Below are positions 34,974 through 43,851 of a stretch of 52,273 bases of DNA, one piece after another. The translations under genes were made by a program, and so were the position numbers. The notes below the pieces were generated by a model. The model was not told where the DNA came from, ran no database searches, and saw nothing but the letters and a program-made list of their open reading frames with translations. Position 1 is the first letter of the stretch, and every line of letters starts with the position of its first letter. This DNA comes from CAJXZP01 sp047610145 (GTDB taxonomy: Bacteria > Bacteroidota > Bacteroidia > Flavobacteriales_G > Salibacteraceae): contig JBLFZF010000006.1 in assembly GCA_047610145.1 (NCBI GenBank), positions 1 through 52,273 of the forward strand, in the 5' to 3' direction.

Positions 34974-35723
34974 ATGGAATTGAATGAAATAGATAAAAGA
35001 GGAGAGAATTCAGAGTATGCGTTAACATATTATCAGATCTCTTATGATAAATTTTTTCAATTTGGTTTGTCTGCAGATTGCGTGGTTTTTGGGTATCATG
35101 AAGAAACGCTGAAGGTACTTCTCATTAAAAGGGGTGCCGCTCCTTTTAAAGGGGAATGGGCACTTCCTGGTGATTTGGTATATCCGAATGAAAATATGGA
35201 TGTGGCTGCGCAAAGAGTGTTGCATGACCTTACCGGTATTAAAGGTTTGTTTATGGAACAGACCCGTGTATACGGAAAGGTGGACAGGCATCCGGCAGGT
35301 CGAGTAATTACTACCGGTTATTATTCATTAATCGATATTTCAAAGCACGATCCGCACGCATCCGCATGGGCAGACGGGGTGTATTGGATAGATATAGACA
35401 AGGTACCTGCATTAGCGTTTGATCATAATGAGATTTTAAAAGATGCCTTAAAAATTCTGCGAAGAAGGGTTCGAAGAAGACCCGTAGGTTTTGAGCTGCT
35501 ACCCCAGAAGTTTACGTTAGCCCAATTACAGCAATTGTATGAGGTGTTATTAAACGAGCAATATGATAAAGCCAATTTTAGAAAGAAAATATTGGCGATG
35601 AATCTATTAAAGGACCTAAAAGAAAATCAGACGAACGTTTCTCATCGACCAGCGAAACTTTTTTCGTTTGATGAGTTTCGATATATTGAATTGAAATCTA
35701 AGGGTATGTCATTTGAATTATAA
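34974..35723 (+). CDS. Nudix-type transcriptional regulator (NrtR/AraR-like)
   Basis: 249 aa from the ATG at 34974; a TTG three codons upstream is less likely. The N-terminal Nudix fold (about 25-150) has a degenerate Nudix box: GDLVYPNEN...AAQRVLHDLTGI keeps one E and one R but lacks the metal-binding glutamates of REUxEE, so hydrolysis is not expected. The C-terminal part (about 165-225, FTLAQLQQLYEVLL...FRKKILAMNLL) is a winged helix. In Bacteroidota such proteins control sugar-use genes by sensing a sugar or sugar derivative. The gene follows a palindromic operator and its stop is 3 bp before the first glucanase gene, so it is probably the local, autoregulated switch of the operon. Confidence 0.85.
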   Translation: MELNEIDKRGENSEYALTYYQISYDKFFQFGLSADCVVFGYHEETLKVLLIKRGAAPFKGEWALPGDLVYPNENMDVAAQRVLHDLTGIKGLFMEQTRVYGKVDRHPAGRVITTGYYSLIDISKHDPHASAWADGVYWIDIDKVPALAFDHNEILKDALKILRRRVRRRPVGFELLPQKFTLAQLQQLYEVLLNEQYDKANFRKKILAMNLLKDLKENQTNVSHRPAKLFSFDEFRYIELKSKGMSFEL

Positions 35724-35726
35724 AAA

Positions 35727-37061
35727 ATGAAAAAAATAGTACTCTTTTTATGTCTTTTACAATCGTTTTTTTTAGCGGCTCAACCTATCAAGGTAGAAGT
35801 AGTCAATAAAGGGGGGAGGTTTCATCTGGAAAGAGGTGGAGAGCCTTATTATATAAATGGAGCGGGCGGACATGAATTTCTAGATGAATTAGTTTATCTC
35901 GGAGGTAATTCGATTCGAACTTGGAGTGCGGAAGATGCCGAGCAGATTTTGGATGATGCGCAAGAAAAGGGTCTTACCGTTATGTTTGGATTGTGGGTGC
36001 AACATGAACGTCATGGATTTAATTATGATGACGAGGTGGCTGTAAAAAAGCAATTAGAGCATTTTACTACAATCGTTAAAAAATATAAAGAACATCCTGC
36101 CTTACTATTATGGTGTGTAGGGAATGAATTCGATCTGTTTTATACCAACACCAAGGTGTGGAATGCGGTTCAAGATATTGCCGCCATGATTCATGAGGTA
36201 GATCCAAACCATCCTACCTCATTAGTTACAGCAGGTTTAGATTCTAATGAGGTGCAAGAAGTGCTGGCCAAGGTTCCAGATGTAGATATTTATGGGTTTA
36301 ATACCTATGGCGATATTGCAAAACATTCAGCCAATATTGAGAAATATGGGTGGAAAGGACCGTATATTATTTCAGAATGGGGGCCTAATGGACACTGGGA
36401 AGTTGAAAAAACAAAGTGGGGTGCTCCTATAGAACAAACGAGTACAGAAAAAGCGGCTTCTTATCAAAAGCGTCATGAAAAATACATTGCGGCAAAAACA
36501 GATCATTGTATTGGTTCTTACGTGTTTTTATGGGGGCAAAAGCAAGAAACTACCGCTACTTGGTACGGTTTATTTACCACAGATGGAAAGCCTACAGAGC
36601 CTTTAGATAAATTATATCTGGCGTGGCAAAAACAAAGGCCACCGAATTCTTCCCCTACCGTAAGTAATATCATTTTAGATGGAAAATTATCGGCTGAAAG
36701 CATCTATTTAAAAGCGCAAGATATATACACGGCTACGGTAGATTATTCTGATCCAGACTCGAATAAAGTGAAGGTAGACTGGTTTGTCTTTCCTGAAAGT
36801 GATGCCGTAAGTGCGGGAGGTGATTTTGAAAGTGCCCTCCAACCTATTTTGGGCACCATAAGTAAAAGAAAGGGGAAGTCGGTTCAAGTAACTGCGCCTA
36901 AAAAAGAAGGTGCATATCGCTTGTTTGTGTTTGTTCAAGATAAAGGAAAAAGAACCGCTTATGCCAACATTCCCTTTTATGTGCTGCCCAGAGAAAAAGA
37001 CGATCCACCCGCTAAAAGTGTGCGTTTTAAATCGCAAGAATTAAAAGTAGACAGAAATTAA
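35727..37061 (+). CDS. Clan GH-A beta-glucanase, GH158-like
   Basis: 444 aa. Signal peptide MKKIVLFLCLLQSFFLAA. A TIM barrel (about 22-305) has the acid/base in LLLWCVGNEFD (Glu134) and the nucleophile in IISEWGPNGHWE (Glu217), 83 residues apart. Asn-Glu and the strand-7 Glu are hallmarks of clan GH-A. A C-terminal Ig-like domain (about 310-430) follows. A single TIM barrel plus one Ig-like domain at this length is the plan I recall for GH158 endo-beta-1,3-glucanases; a GH2- or GH5-type assignment is the alternative. No lipobox is present, so it is probably periplasmic. The next gene starts 6 bp downstream. Confidence 0.7.
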   Translation: MKKIVLFLCLLQSFFLAAQPIKVEVVNKGGRFHLERGGEPYYINGAGGHEFLDELVYLGGNSIRTWSAEDAEQILDDAQEKGLTVMFGLWVQHERHGFNYDDEVAVKKQLEHFTTIVKKYKEHPALLLWCVGNEFDLFYTNTKVWNAVQDIAAMIHEVDPNHPTSLVTAGLDSNEVQEVLAKVPDVDIYGFNTYGDIAKHSANIEKYGWKGPYIISEWGPNGHWEVEKTKWGAPIEQTSTEKAASYQKRHEKYIAAKTDHCIGSYVFLWGQKQETTATWYGLFTTDGKPTEPLDKLYLAWQKQRPPNSSPTVSNIILDGKLSAESIYLKAQDIYTATVDYSDPDSNKVKVDWFVFPESDAVSAGGDFESALQPILGTISKRKGKSVQVTAPKKEGAYRLFVFVQDKGKRTAYANIPFYVLPREKDDPPAKSVRFKSQELKVDRN

Positions 37062-37067
37062 TTAGGG

Positions 37068-39029
37068 ATGAAGAAACTGATCGTAAAATATATAGCTACG
37101 TTTTTTGTTCTCTTGATGGTCGGGTCAAGTACCATAAATGCGCAACAAGCAGATACAACTTCCATACTGGATTGGAGAAGAGGGGCGTTTCCAAAAGAAA
37201 AAGATGGCGAGTTGTACCAAATTAAAGTTAACGGCTTTTACCGTTTTTTTGGAACACAGATGACCATGCCAAAGCCCTATGTGTTAGATCAAAACTCAGG
37301 TTCGGTAACCAAGAAAAAAACACTGTTTATTGGTGATGATACCCAGTTACCCAATTTAATGATGAACATTTCGGGTAGGCCTAACAAGAAAGTTTCTTGG
37401 GGGTTTGACTTGTTTATGTTTCAATTTTTAGATGGTCAAATTAATTCTACTTACAACCCACCCGTGCCAAGCGCAAATAGACCCCCGGTATGGAATCCAT
37501 TATCTGGAGCTCGCTTAGGGGCAAATATGGGATTGAACTTGGGATTGAATTTATATGGTTCTTATTATACCGATAAAGGAACTTTTAGTGTCCGAATGGG
37601 AGGGATTCATTGGCTATCGATTAGTGATTTAACGCTGGGTAGTTTTAGAGGCTACAATCGTTTTTTACTCAACGAACGAAATCCGTGGGACCCTATTGGA
37701 AAAAAAGTGGGGGTGCGGTATAATCAAATGTATGAGAATGGGGCTGTTTATCAAGATACACGTTGGGGTGAGCGAGCGGTTCAGGGCTTAATAATTGACG
37801 GAATTGGTCTGCCTGGAGGTTGGAGCTTTGCAGGAATGTATGGGAAAACAGAATTAAACGGTGGATTTGTAACGATTCCCAATGTTAGTTATGGTGGGAA
37901 AATTAAAAAAGTATATAAAAACACAGATTACCTCAGTTTTAATACACTGAACAACACTACTTGGGTAGATAGCTTAAATACCCAAGAGCTTGGTTTTAAT
38001 GTTTTTACGCTGGAGTGGGCGGCCTCATTTGAGGGGTTCCAAGTTCATGCCGAGGTGGGTACTGGAAGGTATATTAGTCCGGTCAGTGATTACCCTTGGG
38101 GAGAAGCAATATCTGTGAAATTACTCGCCACCGAAAAGATTTTGAAATTCCCGGTAGAGCTTCATTATTATAGAATTAGTCCATATGTGGTCAATAATAA
38201 TGCAGTGTTCTGGAACACCTCTATAATTGAATCTGCTATTGTAGACCGGCTAGATGGGGGCGTGCAAAGTGCGAGTGTGTTAACTCCGTTCTCCAGTTCA
38301 ATGGTAGCGATTGGGCAAATGACGAATAACAGAACAGGTGTGAATTTGAATACGGCCTTTAAAATAGGGAAAGTACGAATGAGTATGGGGTATGGCGTGT
38401 CTTCCGAAATAGAGGCGTTTCAAAATCAAATTACTTTTTCACATCACGTAAACCAACTCACTCGCTCTCGTTTTTGGCGGTGGAACTTTCCTCAAAATGT
38501 AGGTCCTTACCAGCGTTATGATAAAGTGTATCGAGATGCGTATCAAAAAGTGACGGTGACGGATGATAGTTTAGGATTTTCTTTAAACCCTAAAAAGTTT
38601 AATCAATTAGAAATTCATGCCAAGTATCGAACCAAACTCGGGCATCGTAATTTCTTTGCGTTTTTCTTAGGTAGGTACAACACGGCACAACCTAAACTAA
38701 CTTTAATACCCGCTTTTTCTGAAAAAGCGTATATCCGTCAATACAATTCTGAATTGGAATTGTATTACCAAGTGGCTGAGCCAATTTACGTAAATGTTTA
38801 TTTAGGATATGAAAGAGTATTGGGAAATTATCAAACGGCATTGAATACAGAAACACAAAGACCGTTAAACCAAAACGGATACGGCATTGGAACAGGTTTC
38901 GATATTAGTCTAAGTAAAAATGCGGGTCTTTATTTTAGACACAGGTGGTTCTTTTTTGAGGATACCAGTTTTAAATTAGATGCCTTTAAAGGTCAAGAAT
39001 CCATGGTAGAACTTAAAGTATTTTTCTAA
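37068..39029 (+). CDS. Outer-membrane beta-barrel protein, porin-like
   Basis: 653 aa. A signal peptide ends near STINAQ. The mature protein is made of alternating amphipathic strands with many aromatic girdle residues (LGANMGLNLGLNLYGSYY, FNVFTLEWAASFEGFQVHAEVG, LELYYQVAEPIYVNVYLGYE) and ends in Phe-Phe, the C-terminal mark of outer-membrane barrels. It has no TonB box, no plug domain and not the length of a SusC protein. It overlaps the following barrel gene by one base (TAATG), so the two are made together. Probably the outer-membrane passage for glucan fragments; the family is not recognised. Confidence 0.75.
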   Translation: MKKLIVKYIATFFVLLMVGSSTINAQQADTTSILDWRRGAFPKEKDGELYQIKVNGFYRFFGTQMTMPKPYVLDQNSGSVTKKKTLFIGDDTQLPNLMMNISGRPNKKVSWGFDLFMFQFLDGQINSTYNPPVPSANRPPVWNPLSGARLGANMGLNLGLNLYGSYYTDKGTFSVRMGGIHWLSISDLTLGSFRGYNRFLLNERNPWDPIGKKVGVRYNQMYENGAVYQDTRWGERAVQGLIIDGIGLPGGWSFAGMYGKTELNGGFVTIPNVSYGGKIKKVYKNTDYLSFNTLNNTTWVDSLNTQELGFNVFTLEWAASFEGFQVHAEVGTGRYISPVSDYPWGEAISVKLLATEKILKFPVELHYYRISPYVVNNNAVFWNTSIIESAIVDRLDGGVQSASVLTPFSSSMVAIGQMTNNRTGVNLNTAFKIGKVRMSMGYGVSSEIEAFQNQITFSHHVNQLTRSRFWRWNFPQNVGPYQRYDKVYRDAYQKVTVTDDSLGFSLNPKKFNQLEIHAKYRTKLGHRNFFAFFLGRYNTAQPKLTLIPAFSEKAYIRQYNSELELYYQVAEPIYVNVYLGYERVLGNYQTALNTETQRPLNQNGYGIGTGFDISLSKNAGLYFRHRWFFFEDTSFKLDAFKGQESMVELKVFF

Positions 39030-40744
39030 TGAACAGCATGAAAAAAATAGCATTCATCTTACTAATGCTTTGCGTCCAAACAGGTTTTGCGCAAAAAAAG
39101 AAGATTTGGGTTTCTGGGGCAGCTCGAGCAATTATGTATGGAGATGATTACAATACAGAAGCGCAAAATGATTCCATTACCCCTAGAAAAACGCAAGGTG
39201 GCCATGCTTTGGTGGATTTGGGCATAAATATTCAACCTAGTGATCAGATATTAATCCAAGGTATGGTAAGGATACGAAATGACTATGGAGGATTCTGGGG
39301 TTCTGGAGTAACTTTTGATGTACGTCAACTTTATATTAAAGGTATTTTGGGAGGGTTTTTAAAGTATCAGTTAGGAGATATAAATTACAAGCTCACCAAT
39401 TACACCTTTAATAACGAAGTGAGTATGGTGAATAAATATAAGGGTGCCATTACGGCCCCCAATATAGAACAGGTACAATATGATCTGTTTTATACCGATG
39501 ACAATGTGTGGCGACAACAAGGGGGAGCCATTGACTTTGCTTTAGAGTTTGATAAAGGAGTTAAAGAAATGGAGTTCAATTTGTTTACTATGCGAGTAAG
39601 ACCCACTGATTTTGCGACACAAGAAGATCAGCTGTATAGTGGCGGAAGTGTGGTTATAGAACAAAGTAAGTTCTTGAAATTTGGAGGGCAATTTGCCAAC
39701 ATGTATGACTTAAAAGGAACAAGCGATAGTGAGATTTATTTGAGTAATCCGGTCTACACGGGTTCTGCAGAGGTTAATTATAAGTGGAATAAAACACATG
39801 TAATGGCTGCCGGAGAGTTTGGAACCTCAAAGCTGGGTTGGGAAGGAAGTCCCGATGCTCCGCAATTGCAAGATTATTTTTATGATGTAAGCGTAAAGGC
39901 CGCTTGGGCTAAAACAGGGGTAGATGTTACCGTGGGATACCGAGATGTGGGTCCTAATTTTAGAAGTGCAGGAGCACAAACAATGCGTATCAATTACCAG
40001 TCAGCACCTGCGGCATACCAACGATACGGAAACACGCAAGACTTAAGAGCCATTTCAATGGCTGATTTGTATAGAGATGCATCCTTGTATCAAACGCAAA
40101 TTTCTGCAGGTTTAATGGCCTATGATCCGAGGTATGACAATGCAACCCCATACGGCAGAGCTACTCCGAATAGAAAAGGAGTAAACGTGGTAGCTAATTA
40201 CAAGGATCCAGAGGCTAGATGGACAGTTTCTGCAGACGCAGATATCCTTTCCGGTGTAGTGGGTGAAGGAACAACAACCAATAAAAACTATACAACTCTC
40301 GGAGTTTTTGGAGAGCTGAAGATAAATAAAATGCTGAATTGGAAAGATAGAAAGTTATGGGTATCGGGTAGGATAGGAACACAACAGACTAGTCGTTCTG
40401 GTGGTCTTGAATTTGAAAATGTAGACTTAGCTTCCAAATTTAATAATATTAACCTAACCGCTACGATTTACGGAGACCTTGATTTTATTGCAGAATATAG
40501 AACTTGGGCTACGAAAGGAAACGATCAGTTAGCAGAAAGGAACGAATATTCGGAGATTATTGATTATTCCGAATATGTAATTGATTACAAAGAGAGTATC
40601 ATCGGTGCAGGATTACAATACGGTTTCTCAGAGAAAAATAACTTACGGTTTATTTGGCAAACATTTACTTGGCAGGATGAGTTGAAAGTAACTCTACCTT
40701 ATGATATGAATACGTGGACTTTATTGTTTACCATGAAATTTTAA
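39029..40744 (+). CDS. Second outer-membrane beta-barrel protein, porin-like
   Basis: 571 aa; a start at the third codon after the first Met (MKKIAFILLMLCVQTGFAQ) gives the better signal peptide. The body is a series of strands (LVDLGINIQPSDQILIQGMVRI, GGFLKYQLGDINYKL, INLTATIYGDLDFIAEYRTW) ending in WTLLFTMKF with a terminal Phe, as expected for a barrel. No plug or TonB box was seen. It differs in sequence from the preceding barrel; the pair may act together. Confidence 0.75.
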   Translation: MNSMKKIAFILLMLCVQTGFAQKKKIWVSGAARAIMYGDDYNTEAQNDSITPRKTQGGHALVDLGINIQPSDQILIQGMVRIRNDYGGFWGSGVTFDVRQLYIKGILGGFLKYQLGDINYKLTNYTFNNEVSMVNKYKGAITAPNIEQVQYDLFYTDDNVWRQQGGAIDFALEFDKGVKEMEFNLFTMRVRPTDFATQEDQLYSGGSVVIEQSKFLKFGGQFANMYDLKGTSDSEIYLSNPVYTGSAEVNYKWNKTHVMAAGEFGTSKLGWEGSPDAPQLQDYFYDVSVKAAWAKTGVDVTVGYRDVGPNFRSAGAQTMRINYQSAPAAYQRYGNTQDLRAISMADLYRDASLYQTQISAGLMAYDPRYDNATPYGRATPNRKGVNVVANYKDPEARWTVSADADILSGVVGEGTTTNKNYTTLGVFGELKINKMLNWKDRKLWVSGRIGTQQTSRSGGLEFENVDLASKFNNINLTATIYGDLDFIAEYRTWATKGNDQLAERNEYSEIIDYSEYVIDYKESIIGAGLQYGFSEKNNLRFIWQTFTWQDELKVTLPYDMNTWTLLFTMKF

Positions 40745-40754
40745 ATAGCGGATT

Positions 40755-41753
40755 ATGAAAAAGATAATTACCATAATTATAGGGGTAGTTTTTCTGATCT
40801 CTTGTGAAAGAGATACGGATAACCTAGGTCCTAATTTATCAGATATATATGGAGATTTTCAGGTTTTTGGAGATTTTGAGTCAAATACCAAAAATGTAGA
40901 TTTTTCTATCGGTGAAAGTGTCGGCTTTACTGCTAGATTCAATAAAACGGTAGATTGGGAAGTCCGAATTGTAGGTCAGAAATCTGGTGCGACTAAAATA
41001 CTCACTGGAAAATCGAAAACGCTAGACGAAATAAACGCTAATTGGGATGGTTCTACAACCACTCTTCCGATGTTTAAAAATGAAAGTTGTAATGCGTATT
41101 TAGCCTTAGTTGAAGAGGGGTATAATGATACTATACTCGGTATTGTAGTAGATAGTACTCGGTTTAATGAGGGTTTTGTGGTGGCAGATTTTGAAAGCGG
41201 AGTCAACCCCGGATGGGAAGTGTTTAAGCAGTCTGGTGGGGATATGAGTTTTTCTATTGTTCAAAATGATAGTGCTGCGGAAAAGTCAAATTATTACGAT
41301 TTGGGTGGAGAAGTGAACTTTGATTACCTGATAGGATATATCTATTTTCCAGCATCTGCTTATGGTCTTCCGGCATTCCCCTTATCTCCTGTTCCAAGCA
41401 ATGTATACTTCAATGTCATGCTCGGAAAGTCAGAGGTCATTAACAATGAGATTATTCTATTTCAGTTTTTAGAAGATGAAAATGGGGATGGTGTATTTCA
41501 ACCGGGTTCTGAAGATATGTATTCCATTGAACTAAAAAGTATCAATGCAGATTGGGAAACAATTTCGGTTAAATATTCTGATTTAGTTGCCTTAGTCAAC
41601 GGAGCGCCTGCCGCTCCTAATGGAAACGGAATACATGAGCCAGATAAACTAATGCAAGTGAACACATTGTTTTTAGCAGATCCTGCATCTGGTTATTCTC
41701 AAACGTTTATGGACTATATCATTTTCACCGAAAACGAAGCTCTTCAACCATGA
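40755..41753 (+). CDS. Lipoprotein, candidate surface glycan-binding protein
   Basis: 332 aa. Lipobox FLISC followed by ERDTDN; acidic residues close to the lipid-bearing Cys resemble the surface-export signal of Bacteroidota lipoproteins. There are two regions: an N-terminal Ig-like part (about 35-130, VGFTARFNKTVDWEVRIVGQKSG) and a C-terminal jelly-roll-like part (about 140-330, VVADFESGVNPGWEVFKQSG ... MDYIIFTE) of the kind found in carbohydrate-binding modules. No catalytic motif. Its stop overlaps the next start (ATGA). SGBP-like function is inferred from architecture and location only. Confidence 0.65.
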   Translation: MKKIITIIIGVVFLISCERDTDNLGPNLSDIYGDFQVFGDFESNTKNVDFSIGESVGFTARFNKTVDWEVRIVGQKSGATKILTGKSKTLDEINANWDGSTTTLPMFKNESCNAYLALVEEGYNDTILGIVVDSTRFNEGFVVADFESGVNPGWEVFKQSGGDMSFSIVQNDSAAEKSNYYDLGGEVNFDYLIGYIYFPASAYGLPAFPLSPVPSNVYFNVMLGKSEVINNEIILFQFLEDENGDGVFQPGSEDMYSIELKSINADWETISVKYSDLVALVNGAPAAPNGNGIHEPDKLMQVNTLFLADPASGYSQTFMDYIIFTENEALQP

Positions 41754-42994
41754 GAAAATTTTTGGTCTATATCGGATTTTTTGTAGCCAGCGTTTTCCTG
41801 AACTTGGGATGTGTTACTTTAAAGCAAAATGAACTGTATGTTGATTCGGTCAGTGTAAATGATACGGTTTTTTATATCTCTAGTGAGATTTATAAAGACT
41901 ACGTAACGTCCGAAGGTTGGGTAACCGAAGATAAACGCTGTATGACCGCGAAAACTTCAAAAGAAGCAGCTTTTGAGGGAGAATTAGGTATCGATTTATC
42001 TTGGAATAGAACCAAAGAAGGGTGTCCTTGGTTAGGTTTTGGCTTCGGTTGGGATAATTGGACCGGAAAGGATTTGTCGCAAATTAAAAATACGGCTGCA
42101 ATTCAATTTCATGTTAGAATGGTAGCAGGAGAGCGAGTAAGTTTACCTTGGGCTATCGGGTTAGAAGATTTTACTGGATCTCAGGCTTGGCTTGGAATGA
42201 GTGCCAATGCGATTAAAGCAGAAAAAATAACGACCCAATGGACGCGTGTGGAGCTTCCATTATCTGAATTCAATTGGGAAGAACAAGGGGCTGATGTAAA
42301 TAATATCAAACAAATCATTTTTAATACAGAGGCAGATGGGCGCGTTTTTATTGATGAAATAAAAATTGTTCCGTATTCAGGAGGGTATAGAAATAGAGCG
42401 AATTTGAAAAACCTTGCGGGAGACTCGTTTATCGTGGATGGACAAATAATCGATTCTTTATGGGCAACAGAACCTATTGCTTTTGGCGCTAATCAATTGC
42501 ATTTAGCGGTCGAGAATAATTATTTGTGCGTGGCCTTAAAAGTAATAGATGCCAACCCGCTAGAAAACAGTTTCGATGGAAATGATATTTTTCAAGGGGA
42601 TGCATTAGAGTTAGCCTTTAATACAGATGTGCAAGCTAATTCTCGAAGAACAAGATATTTAAGTACCGATAAGCATATTGGAATTGGTTTTTCTGGAGAC
42701 CAGATCAAAGCCTGGGATTGGAGAAATGAAAAGGAATTTAAGGTGCTTGAATATAAAACTCAGCTCACAGAGGATGGCTATATTTTTGAAGCTAAAATCG
42801 AATTTTCTGAGCTAAATGCGGAAGCTTTTTTAAATCAAACGCTATATGGGTTTGAGGTAGCGGTAGATCATGGAGATGTGAATGGACGCATCCGTCAAGA
42901 GCGTTGGAACGACCCTGTAAATAACGGGTTCTATGAAAATCCGTCTCGCTGGGGAGAGTTGTATTTAAATATTTCTGAAATCACCCAAGAATAA
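41750..42994 (+). CDS. Lipoprotein with CBM9-like C-terminal domain
   Basis: 414 aa. Lipobox LNLGC at the end of a signal peptide. Residues about 40-210 form a galactose-binding-type jelly roll (ELGIDLSWNRTKEGCPWLGFGFGWDNW, GRVFIDEIKIVP). Residues about 220-410 match the CBM9-like family: DGQIIDSLWA, LHLAVENNYLCVALKVIDAN, GDALELAFNTD, and a closing RWGELYLN. Both modules bind carbohydrates in known proteins. No catalytic residues are evident. It probably holds glucan at the cell surface or in the periplasm for the barrels and hydrolases next to it. Confidence 0.75.
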   Translation: MRKFLVYIGFFVASVFLNLGCVTLKQNELYVDSVSVNDTVFYISSEIYKDYVTSEGWVTEDKRCMTAKTSKEAAFEGELGIDLSWNRTKEGCPWLGFGFGWDNWTGKDLSQIKNTAAIQFHVRMVAGERVSLPWAIGLEDFTGSQAWLGMSANAIKAEKITTQWTRVELPLSEFNWEEQGADVNNIKQIIFNTEADGRVFIDEIKIVPYSGGYRNRANLKNLAGDSFIVDGQIIDSLWATEPIAFGANQLHLAVENNYLCVALKVIDANPLENSFDGNDIFQGDALELAFNTDVQANSRRTRYLSTDKHIGIGFSGDQIKAWDWRNEKEFKVLEYKTQLTEDGYIFEAKIEFSELNAEAFLNQTLYGFEVAVDHGDVNGRIRQERWNDPVNNGFYENPSRWGELYLNISEITQE

Positions 42995-43001
42995 AAGGAT
43001 T

Positions 43002-43826
43002 ATGGAAAGAATGAAATTTATTGGACTTATTGGAATACTTGTTTTCGCTTTTTCATCTTGCCAGCAAAGCGATCCATATTTTAATGGGCGTACCGGAGAT
43101 GTCCTTACATTTTCAGGAAGAAAATGGGATATTAAAACCGAATTTAATGGACCTGGTCCTAACTTCTTTAAAGGACATCCCAACGATGTTTTTATTGATG
43201 ATAATGGTTATTTGCATTTAACGGTAACCCAGAGAGAAGGTACGTGGAATTGTACGGAAGTTATTAGTCAAGATACGATGGGATACGGAACCTATGTATG
43301 GACTATTGAAGGGAATCCAGTGAATATTGATCGAAATATTGTGTTGGGGTTATTTACTTGGGATAATAATACGTTTCAAGAGCAAGGCAATAGTGAAGTC
43401 GATATAGAGTTCGCTAAATGGGGAGAACCTGAGGAAGAATTTACTTTGCAATATGGGGTGCAACCTATTGCTTTTGGCCCTTACAATACCGAAAGAGTTT
43501 TTAAGCCAGAAGAAGATAATGCCAACTGGATTGGGATAAGCACCCATGCTTTTACATGGACAGATTCTCTCATTACTTGGGAGAGTTGGAAAGGTAGTTC
43601 TTACGGAAACGGAGCTCCAAATGCAAGTTGGACTTTCGATCAAACTAATCCACCCAAAAGAAAATTTGAAGGAATCAATGTTAGCGATCCTATTGTGATT
43701 CCTGCGCCAGGAAGTACCACTAATGCCCGAATGAATCTATGGTTAGTGAATGGACCAGAAGGTCCTTTCGTACCTGTAAGACATGAAATTATTATTCAGA
43801 AATTTGAGTACACACCTTTAAATTAA
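43002..43826 (+). CDS. GH16-like lipoprotein (beta-glucanase fold)
   Basis: 274 aa. Lipobox FAFSSC (Cys20). The GH16 active-site pattern ExDxE is present as SEVDIEF with Glu132, Asp134 and Glu136, preceded by strands with bulky aromatics (GTYVWTIEG, VLGLFTWDNN) as in this family. The rest is a concanavalin-like beta-sandwich, without extra modules. It is shorter and more divergent than the GH16 enzyme encoded at 45414, so the substrate may differ. Likely outer-membrane anchored. Confidence 0.8.
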   Translation: MERMKFIGLIGILVFAFSSCQQSDPYFNGRTGDVLTFSGRKWDIKTEFNGPGPNFFKGHPNDVFIDDNGYLHLTVTQREGTWNCTEVISQDTMGYGTYVWTIEGNPVNIDRNIVLGLFTWDNNTFQEQGNSEVDIEFAKWGEPEEEFTLQYGVQPIAFGPYNTERVFKPEEDNANWIGISTHAFTWTDSLITWESWKGSSYGNGAPNASWTFDQTNPPKRKFEGINVSDPIVIPAPGSTTNARMNLWLVNGPEGPFVPVRHEIIIQKFEYTPLN

Positions 43827-43851
43827 TTATCCCTCATCAATAGATTACCTT

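Noticed and set aside
37068..40744. SusC-like TonB-dependent receptors
   Set aside because: Both proteins are far shorter than SusC (about 1000 aa), and no plug domain, TonB box or CarboxypepD_reg-like N-terminus is visible.
40755..42994. SusD-like lipoproteins
   Set aside because: SusD proteins are about 500-600 aa and alpha-helical with TPR motifs; these two are beta-sandwich proteins of 332 and 414 aa.
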